From contig NZ_JBHRZT010000052.1 of assembly GCF_042649685.1 (NCBI RefSeq), forward strand, positions 626,123 through 690,122: DNA of 64,000 bases. Direction: 5' to 3'. Every line of letters begins with the position of its first letter. Position 1 is the first letter of the stretch. Shown piece after piece: positions 25,822 to 34,093 of the stretch. The notes beneath the pieces were generated by a model that was not told the DNA's origin, ran no database searches, and saw only the letters and a list, made by a program, of their open reading frames with translations. The position numbers and the translations under genes are program-made. The DNA is from Bacillus_BA songklensis. GTDB lineage: Bacteria; Bacillota; Bacilli; Bacillales; Bacillaceae_H.

Positions 25822-26706
25822 ATGAAAAAAGTAAGAAAAGCTATTATTCCAGCTGCTGGATTAGGAACTCGCTTTTTGCCAGCGACGAAGGCAATGCCTA
25901 AAGAAATGCTGCCAATTGTAGACAAGCCTACTATTCAATACATTGTTGAGGAAGCAATTGCTTCAGGTATAGAGGACATTATTATTGTTACAGGGAAAGG
26001 AAAGCGAGCAATTGAAGATCATTTTGATCACTCTTTTGAATTAGAAGAAAATCTGATGCAAAAAGAAAAATTTGATTTACTTGAAAAAGTGAAAGAGCCT
26101 TCTAAAGTAGATATCCATTATATACGTCAAAAAGAACCAAAAGGTCTTGGACATGCGGTATGGTGTGCACGCAAATTCATTGGGGATGAACCGTTTGCAG
26201 TGTTGCTTGGTGACGATATTGTTCAATCCGAAAAACCTTGTTTGCGCCAATTAATGGATGAGTATGAAGCGACTCTATCTTCTGTCATTGGTGTTCAAAC
26301 TGTCCCGGAAAAAGAAACACATCGTTACGGAATTATTGACCCTTCTGCACAATTGGGACGCCGTTACCAGGTTAATAACTTTGTGGAAAAACCAAAACAA
26401 GGAACAGCCCCTTCCAATCTAGCCATTATGGGGCGTTATGTCCTAACGCCGGAGATTTTTATGTTTTTAGAACAGCAAGAGCTTGGTACTGGGGGAGAGA
26501 TTCAACTAACGGATGCCATTCAAAAGTTGAATCAAATCCAAAGAGTATTTGCTTATGATTTTGAAGGAACTAGATATGATGTTGGAGAGAAAATGGGGTT
26601 TATTAAGACGACGATTGAGATGGCGTTGCAGAATGCAGAATTAAGAGAAGATTTGTTGGAATATCTACAACAAATTTTTGAAAAATCTTTACTTAAGAAT
26701 GGCTAA
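25822..26706 (+). CDS. galU: UTP-glucose-1-phosphate uridylyltransferase
   Basis: A 294-residue nucleotidyltransferase making UDP-glucose. It has 'AIIPAAGLGTRFLPATKAMP' (nucleotide loop G-x-G-T-R), 'KEMLPIVDKPTIQYIVEEA', 'QKEPKGLGHAVWCAR', 'VLLGDDIV' (metal Asp) and 'NNFVEKPK', all GalU/GtaB features. GGAAGGAGATATATAA precedes ATG. It follows the CapD-type gene by 28 bp and feeds the UDP-glucose dehydrogenase at 42.6 kb, giving UDP-glucuronate. Confidence 0.95.
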   Translation: MKKVRKAIIPAAGLGTRFLPATKAMPKEMLPIVDKPTIQYIVEEAIASGIEDIIIVTGKGKRAIEDHFDHSFELEENLMQKEKFDLLEKVKEPSKVDIHYIRQKEPKGLGHAVWCARKFIGDEPFAVLLGDDIVQSEKPCLRQLMDEYEATLSSVIGVQTVPEKETHRYGIIDPSAQLGRRYQVNNFVEKPKQGTAPSNLAIMGRYVLTPEIFMFLEQQELGTGGEIQLTDAIQKLNQIQRVFAYDFEGTRYDVGEKMGFIKTTIEMALQNAELREDLLEYLQQIFEKSLLKNG

Positions 26707-26730
26707 ATTAAGAAACGGTCATATCAATAC

Positions 26731-26777
26731 CACATTTAAAAGATTAAGGATATTTTATCTTTAATCTTTTAAATGTG
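26731..26777. terminator. Perfect 17-bp palindrome after galU
   Basis: CACATTTAAAAGATTAA (26731-26747) and its exact complement (26761-26777) flank a 13-base loop. It is AT-rich and lacks a T-run, so termination is likely but may be weak. Confidence 0.55.
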
Positions 26778-26890
26778 AATGAGGTGATGTCTCCTTACCT
26801 GTATCAATGGAGGCACTCGGCTATGCTGTGGGTTAAATGTGGGTTGACATTACACCTTAGACACGAACAGTTGTCGGTAGTGTGGTGTGA

Positions 26891-27106
26891 GGTAGGGTTA
26901 GATGCCCTATATTTAATTCGGATTTAGAGAGTATTGAACATTCAGATGTAGTTTTTGTTCAATATTTGCAGGATTATGGGCAAGAGATTTGCCCTGAGCA
27001 TGGAGATATTAGTTATGTGGATGGAAAGGTTCATTGTAGTTTGCATCCAGGGGACAATGAAGGTGAAGATAGTGATGAGAAAGGTGAAAGTGTTCCATTC
27101 TTATAA
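26891..27106 (+). pseudogene. 3' fragment of a pseudopilin-like gene
   Basis: An open stretch without a start encodes ~71 residues ending 'GESVPFL'. The core 'QEICPEHGDISYVDGKVHCS' followed by 'LHPGD' has the CP-x-G...C-S-x-H pattern that closes many Gram-positive type IV pilin-like or pseudopilin proteins; the family call is inference. The hydrophobic N-terminal helix of such proteins is missing, so this is a remnant. It sits in a decayed stretch between galU and the IS630 insertion. Confidence 0.45.
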
Positions 27107-27516
27107 AACTATGAGGATTAAAGCTCTTCAAGCTAGCTTTTTGAAAGATTGTACTGTAGATAGTTGGTTAGGAGGAGTTAGTTGGCAAGGAAAGTCTTCA
27201 TCCTAATCAACTAATAAACTATAGTGATTGCATGTTGAGAGGGAAGTGACTATTGAGCTTAGATAAGGTGCTGGAAGCCTTGTACGATAAGGGTTTGAGG
27301 AACGTTCGGTGCTAAATTAAGTAACATTGATTGAACGGTATATAAGTATAAATAGGAAGAAACACGGTTGAGATTGAGAGTGAAACGAAAATTTATTAAG
27401 AAGTAGCTTGGTAAATTGAATAGAAATTGCGACGTGGGTATGTGAGTTAGATTTAATTTAGTGGGTTAGTAGTTGGTTGGAAAAGAATAAGATATTCCAA
27501 ATAAGTACTAAGCAAC
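27107..27516. other. Decayed region left of the insertion element
   Basis: No supported gene. A 16-base string ATAGGAAGAAACACGG at 27352 recurs with small changes at 1983 and 22129. Remnant frames have no ribosome sites. Confidence 0.45.
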
Positions 27517-27530
27517 TATATAAATCACGA

Positions 27531-28157
27531 TTAATATTCCGGCATGGCTAACGATCCAATCCGTTGGAGCACTTTTTCAGGAAATCGATCTAGGTGCTCT
27601 AAAAACGATGAAACTGATTTTCGGATATCGTGCTGGGTGGCATGAAACCGATTGACGATAACACTCTCTTTCAACCATCCCACGGCGTTTAGGTTAGGAG
27701 AGTACGGCGGAAGAAAAAGAAGAGTCAGTCGATGTTCCTTTTCTTGCAGGAAAGGCTTTGGGATTTTTGCATGATGGATACGGGCGTTATCGAGGATCAT
27801 GATGACGTGTCGATCCTCATATTGTGCCAATGTATAGCGAAGAAACGTGTAAAACGATTGGGCATTACATTGGTTCGTTTCCATACAAAGAAATTCGCCG
27901 TTTCGAATGTTTACGCAACCGAATAAACTCACCGTCGCATGATGGCCATGCGTGGGAATTTGCGTTTGTTTCCCTTTGACACTCCATGTGGAACGGAGCG
28001 TTTGGTAATCGCGAATGTGGCTTTCATCTTCATATAAAAGAATTACATCGTCTGAGACGTTTTTTTCACCATGTCTAATTCCCGTTGAAACGCTTCTTGT
28101 TTTAGACGGTTGGCACGCTTGAGAGTATAGGTGGGCCGCGTATAGCTGAAACCCCAT
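27531..28157 (-). pseudogene. IS630 transposase, catalytic part (frame B), lacking the catalytic Glu
   Basis: The DDE-domain half. 'LLYEDESHIRDYQTLRSTW' has the first Asp and 'VIMILDNARIHHA' the second. The third acidic residue normally lies in 'SPxLNPIE' or 'NAVEGLW'; here the DNA reads 'PPYSPNLNAVGWLKESVI', with no Glu and apparently four residues fewer. This frame would be entered by a -1 slip from frame A at A7. Loss of the third acid should abolish transposition. Confidence 0.75.
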
Positions 28158-28588
28158 CGTTTCAACATATCGCTAATGCCACTACGGGACATCGTAATGG
28201 CGAACTTGTCTTCGATGACGTGCTTTAAAATACGCGTGTCCCAACGTGATTCAAAGCCATATCCTTCTTCTGCCGGTGTGCTGTGTTCAAGCATTCGTCG
28301 CAATTCTTGTTCTTCCGTTGTTGACAGAAAAGGCGGCTTGCCCGGCGAATAATCACGATGTAATAAGGCGTCCATTCCACCACGATTAAATTTTTTGACA
28401 TAGCCTGAAATGGTTTCACGATGGACGTTTAGGAGTTTGGCCACTTGAATTGCATAATACCCTTGCATAATCAGACGAATCACCGCCACTCGTTTCGCCA
28501 TAGAAGCCTTTTTAATCGTTTTCTCATGCGCTTGAAGTTGTTCAATTGTCCAGCCATGGTTATTGGTAATGGTCAGTCCTTTTCTCAT
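28043..28588 (-). CDS. IS630 transposase, DNA-binding part (frame A)
   Basis: A 181-residue frame with two helix-turn-helix regions: 'GYYAIQVAKLLNVHRETISG' and the second around 'KHVIEDKFAITMSRSGISDM'. It ends '..ELDMVKKTSQTM'. At A7 (minus strand of 28060-28066, codons GTG AAA AAA ACG) a -1 slip gives '..ELDMVKK-NVSDDVILLYED' and joins frame B. This is the usual two-frame expression in part of the IS630 family. Confidence 0.85.
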   Translation of the reverse strand: MRKGLTITNNHGWTIEQLQAHEKTIKKASMAKRVAVIRLIMQGYYAIQVAKLLNVHRETISGYVKKFNRGGMDALLHRDYSPGKPPFLSTTEEQELRRMLEHSTPAEEGYGFESRWDTRILKHVIEDKFAITMSRSGISDMLKRWGFSYTRPTYTLKRANRLKQEAFQRELDMVKKTSQTM

Positions 28589-28772
28589 CTAGATTCGCTC
28601 CTTTGTTTGTTCTTTTAAGAGCAGTATAGACAAGAAAGATAGACCCTTAAACATGTCGAGAAATTAAATCGAATTTATATAAATGTAAATATCAACTTAA
28701 TAATTTTGTGGTTTATGATCAAAACATAACGGCTCATTGTAATTTAAATAATAAAGTTAAGGGGGGGTTATT

Positions 28773-29471
28773 ATGAAATTTGCACCAGTAGAACATGTAG
28801 AAGTTGATTCTATTAAGCTTGAAGAAATTAAAGGATACAAGGGAATTTATAACAGATATATAAAAAGAATATTTGATGTTTTATTAGCACTTATATTTTT
28901 AATAATTTTGTTACCAGTTTATATAGTTGTATCTATATTCATAATCTTAGAAACTGGTTTTCCTGTTCTTTATAAAGCTGAACGCGGTGGATATAATGGG
29001 AAAAACTTCAGGATTTATAAGTTCCGTACAATGGTTAAGGATGCCGACAAAATCGGTGGAGGTACAACAGCGTTGAATGATAGTAGAATCACAAAGGTTG
29101 GTAACTTTCTACGTAAAACAAAACTTGATGAAATTACACAACTTCTAAACATTATTAAAGGAGAAATGAGTTTCATTGGACCACGTCCGGAGTTGGTAAA
29201 ATACACCTCTCAATACAGTGGTAACGAGGAATTTATATTAAAAGTAAGACCTGGAATAACTGATTATAGTTCAATAGAATTTATTAATCTTGATGAAATA
29301 GTCGGCAGAGAAAATGCTGATGAGATTTACGAAAAGTTTGTTCTAAAAAAGAAAAATCAACTACGAATTAAATACGCTGCAACAGTATCAATGAAAACGG
29401 ATGTCTATCTATTTTTTAATACTGTATGGAGAGTCGTTCAAAAAGCAATTAAACATATTGCAAATAAATAA
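28773..29471 (+). CDS. Undecaprenyl-phosphate sugar-1-phosphate transferase (priming enzyme)
   Basis: A 232-residue initiating transferase of the bacterial sugar-transferase family (short form, as in EpsL or PglC). One membrane helix (~33-57), then 'VLYKAERGGYNGKNFRIYKF', 'RTMVKDADKIGGG', 'TKLDEITQLLNIIKGEMSFI', 'GPRPELVKY' and 'KVRPGITDYSSI', the conserved Arg/Asp/Pro blocks. It transfers a sugar phosphate from a UDP-sugar to the lipid carrier, the first step of repeat-unit assembly. AAGGGGGGG precedes ATG. It is the first gene of the AT-rich core. Confidence 0.9.
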   Translation: MKFAPVEHVEVDSIKLEEIKGYKGIYNRYIKRIFDVLLALIFLIILLPVYIVVSIFIILETGFPVLYKAERGGYNGKNFRIYKFRTMVKDADKIGGGTTALNDSRITKVGNFLRKTKLDEITQLLNIIKGEMSFIGPRPELVKYTSQYSGNEEFILKVRPGITDYSSIEFINLDEIVGRENADEIYEKFVLKKKNQLRIKYAATVSMKTDVYLFFNTVWRVVQKAIKHIANK

Positions 29472-29486
29472 ATAGGAGAATGTTCT

Positions 29487-30440
29487 ATGGAATATATTAC
29501 TCTGAAAAATTCAGATTTAAAAGTTTCTAGGCTATGTATGGGTGGATGTCCTATGGGTGGTCATGGTTGGGGAGAGGTATCAGAAAATAACTTGATTAAT
29601 GCAGTTCATACTGCAATAGATCAGGGTGTTAATTTTTTTGATACCGCTGATACTTATGGGCTTGGTAAATCGGAAGAGGTATTGGGCAGATCAATTAAAA
29701 GAAACAGAGATAAAGTAGTGATTGCTACTAAATTCGGTGTGCGTGTTGAAAATGGTAAGACATTTTTTGACAACAGCCCAGAGTGGATAGAAAGAGCAGT
29801 TAAAGGCAGTTTGAAAAGATTAGGAACAGACTACATTGACTTATATCAAATTCACTACAGGGACAATAAAACTAATATTAATGATGTTATCTATAAGTTA
29901 GAGGATTTAAAAACCAAAGGGTACATTCGTTATTATGGATTGTCAAATATACATCAAGAAGATAAAACTGAACTTAACTCACATATTGGGAAATTTGTTA
30001 GCTTCCAAGATGAATATAGTTTAGCTTGTAGAAAGAATGAAAAGGACTTACTCAATCTATCAAATGAACTCGAACTCACTCCATTAACGTGGGGAAGTCT
30101 AGGACAAGGGATACTAACTGGAAAGTATGATAGTAATGTAAAGTTTGGTTCTGACGATAGACGTTCAAGAGACGTGTATGTAAATTTCCATGGTGAAAAA
30201 CTTAAGAAAAACTTGGAAATCGTTAATGTCATGAGAAAAATTTCAGAGCAAACTGGAAGGTCAATCCCTTCAATTGCTTTACGCTTTATTCTTGATCATA
30301 TACCTAATTCAGTTGTATTGGCTGGGATAAAAAACCCTAACCAACTTTTATCCAATCTCGAAGCAATGCAGTGGAATTTATCAACAGAACAAATTGAGGA
30401 ACTATTAATGATATCAGAGGATAAGGAGGTTGCAAAATGA
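29487..30440 (+). CDS. Aldo/keto reductase in the capsule cluster
   Basis: A 317-residue AKR with the catalytic tetrad in place: 'NFFDTADTYGLGKSEEVLG' (Asp, Tyr), 'KVVIATKFGV' (Lys) and 'IDLYQIHYRD' (His). C-terminal cofactor residues are in 'VVLAGIKNPNQL', which suggests NADPH. It lies between the priming transferase and the split transketolase, with a 4-bp overlap (ATGA) into the latter, so the three are one unit. I infer it reduces a keto-sugar or an aldehyde made for the capsule; the substrate is unknown. Confidence 0.88.
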   Translation: MEYITLKNSDLKVSRLCMGGCPMGGHGWGEVSENNLINAVHTAIDQGVNFFDTADTYGLGKSEEVLGRSIKRNRDKVVIATKFGVRVENGKTFFDNSPEWIERAVKGSLKRLGTDYIDLYQIHYRDNKTNINDVIYKLEDLKTKGYIRYYGLSNIHQEDKTELNSHIGKFVSFQDEYSLACRKNEKDLLNLSNELELTPLTWGSLGQGILTGKYDSNVKFGSDDRRSRDVYVNFHGEKLKKNLEIVNVMRKISEQTGRSIPSIALRFILDHIPNSVVLAGIKNPNQLLSNLEAMQWNLSTEQIEELLMISEDKEVAK

Positions 30441-31294
30441 ATAGTTTACAACTAGCCTGGAAAATTAGACGACATGGAATAGAAATGACACATATTTCGA
30501 AAGGGTCACATATAGGTGCAATATTATCTGTAACAGACATTATTGCAGTACTTTATAACGATATCGCCAACATAGATCCCGAAAATCCTAAAATGCCAGA
30601 AAGAGATAGAATTATTCTCAGTAAAGGCCATGCAGGTGCTGCAATATATGCTGCACTAGCAGAAAAAGGCTTTTTTGATATTGAAGAATTAAAAACACAC
30701 TATGCTGATGGTAGTAGATTGTCTGGTCATGTTTCACATAAAGGTATTCCTGGTGTTGAGTTTTCGACGGGATCTCTTGGTCACGGATTATCAGTTGCAG
30801 CAGGTATGGCATATGGAGCAAAAAAAGACCAAAAGAATCATAACGTATTCGTTATATTAGGTGATGGGGAATGTGATGAAGGATCGGTCTGGGAAGCTGC
30901 CTTAATGGCTAACCATTATAGACTTAATAATTTAGTTGCAGTTATAGATCATAATAAAATGCAAAGCTTGGATTTTTGTGACAATACAATCGAGCTATCG
31001 CCTTTTGCAGATAAGTGGAGAGCGTTTGGGTGGAACGTGATTGATATTGATGGTCATAATCATGATGAATTAAGAGACGCATATAATCAGGCTACTTCTT
31101 CACAAAACAAGCCTACTGTAATTATCGCTAATACCATAAAAGGAAAAGGGATTTCATTTATGGAAAATGATATACTTTGGCACTATCGCTTCCCGCATGA
31201 AGGTGAAGAATATGATTCGGCTGTTGCTGAATTAAAAGAGCAAATGCCCGAAGGTGTATTAGATATGTATGAATTGGAGGCTCAAAAGGTATGA
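30437..31294 (+). CDS. Transketolase, N-terminal (thiamine-pyrophosphate) subunit
   Basis: A 285-residue protein equal to the N-terminal third to half of transketolase. 'SKGHAGAAIYAALAEKG', 'GSLGHGLSVAAGMAYG' and 'VILGDGECDEGSVWEAALMA' (the GDG...N thiamine-pyrophosphate site, here 'GDGECDEGS...NH') are present. The partner subunit follows with a 4-bp overlap. Such split transketolases transfer a two-carbon ketol unit. Its place in a capsule operon, apart from central metabolism, points to sugar-precursor synthesis. Confidence 0.92.
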   Translation: MNSLQLAWKIRRHGIEMTHISKGSHIGAILSVTDIIAVLYNDIANIDPENPKMPERDRIILSKGHAGAAIYAALAEKGFFDIEELKTHYADGSRLSGHVSHKGIPGVEFSTGSLGHGLSVAAGMAYGAKKDQKNHNVFVILGDGECDEGSVWEAALMANHYRLNNLVAVIDHNKMQSLDFCDNTIELSPFADKWRAFGWNVIDIDGHNHDELRDAYNQATSSQNKPTVIIANTIKGKGISFMENDILWHYRFPHEGEEYDSAVAELKEQMPEGVLDMYELEAQKV

Positions 31295-32217
31295 GGGATA
31301 CGTTTGTAAAAACTTTAATAGATATAGCAAAAGAAGATAAAAATGTACACCTTATAACAGGGGATCTAGGATTTGGTGTATTAAAACCATTTTGGGAACA
31401 GTTACCTGATCAATTCACAAATGCTGGGATTGCTGAACAAAATATGACAAGTTTTGCTGCAGGTTTGGCTTTAGAAGGGAAGACGGTATTTACTTATTCT
31501 ATTGGAAACTTCCCAACATTAAGAGCTATTGAGCAAATAAGGAATGACTGTGCTTATCATAATGCAAACGTGAAGATTGTTTGTGTAGGTGGAGGATTTG
31601 TTTACGGGTCTTTAGGAATGAGTCACCATGCTACAGAGGATTTATCAATAATGAGGGCATTGCCTGATGTTACAGTTCTTGCACCAGGTGATTTGGTTGA
31701 AGCTGAATATGCAACTAGAGCTATCTATGAGCACGAAGGTACATGTTATTTGAGACTTGGTAGAGGCGGAGAAAAACGTATTCATGATAAAATAGATGAT
31801 TTTCAAATCGGAAAGGCAATTAAAATAAAAGATGGCGCGAGAGTAGCAATATTTTCTACAGGTGCTATTTTTGATGAAGCAATGGAAGCAAAAGAAATAT
31901 TAAGTAAAGATGGAGTTAATCCTGCATTATATACATTTCCAACAGTAAAGCCAATCGATAGAAAAACGATTGAAGAGTGCGCAAAAAAATTTGAGTTCAT
32001 AGTGACTGTTGAAGAACATAATGTTATTGGCGGGTTTGGTAGTGCTGTTTCGGAGGTTATGGCTGAACTAGCAGGTACAAAAGCAAGAATTATAAAGGTT
32101 GGCCTAAATGATATGTACTCTAGTATTGTAGGCTCTCAAAATTATTTGAGAGATGTGTATGGGATGAGCTCGAGTAAAATCGTTAATAGAATTGAAGAAA
32201 TCATAGCGAAGAGTTAA
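31291..32217 (+). CDS. Transketolase, C-terminal subunit
   Basis: A 308-residue partner containing the pyrimidine-binding and C-terminal domains: 'LITGDLGFGVLKPF', 'NAGIAEQNMTSFAAGLALEG' (the catalytic Glu that activates the thiazolium), 'SHHATEDLSIMRALPDVTVL' and 'VTVEEHNVIGGFGSAVSEVM'. It overlaps the N-terminal subunit gene by 4 bp (ATGA), as expected for two chains of one enzyme. The next gene, a glycosyltransferase, follows by 13 bp. Confidence 0.92.
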   Translation: MRDTFVKTLIDIAKEDKNVHLITGDLGFGVLKPFWEQLPDQFTNAGIAEQNMTSFAAGLALEGKTVFTYSIGNFPTLRAIEQIRNDCAYHNANVKIVCVGGGFVYGSLGMSHHATEDLSIMRALPDVTVLAPGDLVEAEYATRAIYEHEGTCYLRLGRGGEKRIHDKIDDFQIGKAIKIKDGARVAIFSTGAIFDEAMEAKEILSKDGVNPALYTFPTVKPIDRKTIEECAKKFEFIVTVEEHNVIGGFGSAVSEVMAELAGTKARIIKVGLNDMYSSIVGSQNYLRDVYGMSSSKIVNRIEEIIAKS

Positions 32218-32230
32218 GAGGGAGTACAAT

Positions 32231-33043
32231 ATGGACTACAGTGTTTTAACATCTGTTTATTACAAAGAGGACCCAGAATATTTAAAATTAAGTGTTTTAA
32301 GTATGTTGAATCAAACGGTACCAACTAATGACTTTGTTATAGTAAAAGATGGACCGTTAACAGATGAACTAGAGGATGTTTTACGTGATTTTGAAAAAAA
32401 ATACACAAACATAAATATTATTAGCTTGTCTGAAAATGTTGGATTAGGCTCTGCTTTAAACGCTGGTTTAAATAAGTGTAAAAATGAATTGGTGGCAAGA
32501 ATGGACACAGATGATATAGCATTTAAAAATAGATGCCAATTACAGCTGGAAGAATTTGCGAGTGATCCTGAATTGGATATTGTCGGTTCGTTTATGTATG
32601 AGTTTTATGATAATCCTGAGCAGTTTACAGCAATTAAGAGGGTCCCAATTACTCATAAAGAAATTTATAAATTTGCAAAAAGAAGAAACCCATTTAATCA
32701 TCCTACGGTAATGTATAAAAAAAGTACGATTTTAAGTAATGGTGGTTATAGTACTTTAAGACGTGGTCAGGATATTGAACTATTCACAAGATTACTTTAT
32801 CAAGGCTGTAAAGGGAAGAATATTGATAAACCTTTAGTTAAATTTAGAACTAATGACAACATGTACAAGCGCCGTAAGTCATGGTCTACAGCAAAAAACT
32901 ATATTGGAGTTATATATAAATCTTGGAAAATGGGATATGCTGGATTTTTTGATTTAATGTACGTGTTTACCTTGCAAACTGGCTTATTGGTTATACCAAC
33001 ACCTTTAGGGAAATGGATTTTCAGAAAGTTTTTTAGAAGATAG
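32231..33043 (+). CDS. Glycosyltransferase, family 2
   Basis: A 270-residue GT-A-type transferase: 'LTSVYYKEDPEYLKLSVLSM', 'VGLGSALNAGLNKCKNELVA' and the metal-binding 'RMDTDDIA'. It resembles amylovoran-type transferases (AmsE). There is a C-terminal hydrophobic patch. Sugar unknown. AGAGGGAG lies before the ATG; a 48-bp gap separates it from the GT11 gene. Confidence 0.85.
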   Translation: MDYSVLTSVYYKEDPEYLKLSVLSMLNQTVPTNDFVIVKDGPLTDELEDVLRDFEKKYTNINIISLSENVGLGSALNAGLNKCKNELVARMDTDDIAFKNRCQLQLEEFASDPELDIVGSFMYEFYDNPEQFTAIKRVPITHKEIYKFAKRRNPFNHPTVMYKKSTILSNGGYSTLRRGQDIELFTRLLYQGCKGKNIDKPLVKFRTNDNMYKRRKSWSTAKNYIGVIYKSWKMGYAGFFDLMYVFTLQTGLLVIPTPLGKWIFRKFFRR

Positions 33044-33091
33044 TTGACATTGGTTATTGTAAAATAACTACTTGGTGTTTGGAGGTATTAT

Positions 33092-34000
33092 ATGATTATT
33101 GCCAAAATGTTAGGCGGTCTGGGGAATCAAATGTTTTGTTATGCATTTGCAAGAAGTTTACAACTTGAAAATAATGAAGAATTATTTCTGGATTGTGGTG
33201 TTTATAATAGATATAAAGTAAGAGACTATTCATTAAACATGTTAAATATACCCGATACAATCAAGAATAGTAGTGAAGTTAAGAGAAGAGTGGTATCAAA
33301 TGGTTATTTAAATTTATCTCAGAAATTATATCATGTATTTTTTAAGATCAAAAAAGTATCTCTTCGTACTGATAAAATAGGTGAGAGTGTTTTTCAGCTG
33401 TTAGGAGAAAAGGGTCTTTATTATAATTTAGATAGATATTACTATCCTATTGTGGAGAGTAAAAAGGAATTTAAATATACCTATGGTTATTTCCAAAGTG
33501 AAAAATATTTCAGGGGCCATAAAGAGCTAATTAAAAAAGAACTTAAGGTAAGAATTCAGCCAACAAATAAAGAGAAAGAGTTATTGGAAGATATTAAAAG
33601 TAATGATGCAGTTGGAATTAGTATTAGATGGGGAAAAGATTACCGCAATTCACCTCTAAATATATGTAATAAGGAATATTATTATAAAGCAATGGATATT
33701 ATTGCGGAGAAAATTGAAGAACCTACTTTTTATATTTTTTCAGATTGTATTGAAGATGTAGTAAAAGATTTTGATTTTAAATATCCTGTGAGATATATTG
33801 AAGGCTTTAAAGACTATGAGAGTTTACGCCTCCTTTACACTTGTAAACATTTTATTATTGCCAATAGTTCTTTTTCATGGTGGGGGGCATATTTATCAGA
33901 AAACAACCAAAAGATTGTTATTGCGCCAAGTAAATGGTATAAAGATAGCACTAAAAGACCAGACATATATTTAGATGATATGGTTTTAATAGATGTGTAA
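33092..34000 (+). CDS. GT11-like alpha-1,2-fucosyltransferase
   Basis: A 302-residue protein of GT11: 'MLGGLGNQMFCYAFARSLQL' (first block), 'VGISIRWGKDY' (the donor-binding HxRRGDY block, altered) and 'IANSSFSWWGAYLS' (third block). The family usually uses GDP-fucose to make alpha-1,2 links; the altered second block (IRWGKDY in place of HIRRGDY) leaves the donor open. No GDP-fucose synthesis genes (gmd, fcl) are in the window. GGAGG precedes the ATG. Confidence 0.85.
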   Translation: MIIAKMLGGLGNQMFCYAFARSLQLENNEELFLDCGVYNRYKVRDYSLNMLNIPDTIKNSSEVKRRVVSNGYLNLSQKLYHVFFKIKKVSLRTDKIGESVFQLLGEKGLYYNLDRYYYPIVESKKEFKYTYGYFQSEKYFRGHKELIKKELKVRIQPTNKEKELLEDIKSNDAVGISIRWGKDYRNSPLNICNKEYYYKAMDIIAEKIEEPTFYIFSDCIEDVVKDFDFKYPVRYIEGFKDYESLRLLYTCKHFIIANSSFSWWGAYLSENNQKIVIAPSKWYKDSTKRPDIYLDDMVLIDV

Positions 34001-34093
34001 GGGGAGGAGTTAATAAAATCATGTTATGGAGTAATACTTTGCTACCCATCAATAAAAGAGCCCAATAAAATATACTAAATATGAGGTATATCT

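Larger units (their letters stand above)
27519..28679 (-). mobile_element. IS630-type insertion sequence, probably inactive
   Basis: About 1.16 kb with imperfect inverted ends: left CTATATAAATCACGATTA (from 27516) and right, read inward, TTATATAAATTCGATTTA. TA dinucleotides at both ends fit IS630 target choice. Two overlapping minus-strand frames encode the transposase. It separates galU from the rest of the capsule genes. The exact ends may be off by a few bases. Confidence 0.85.
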
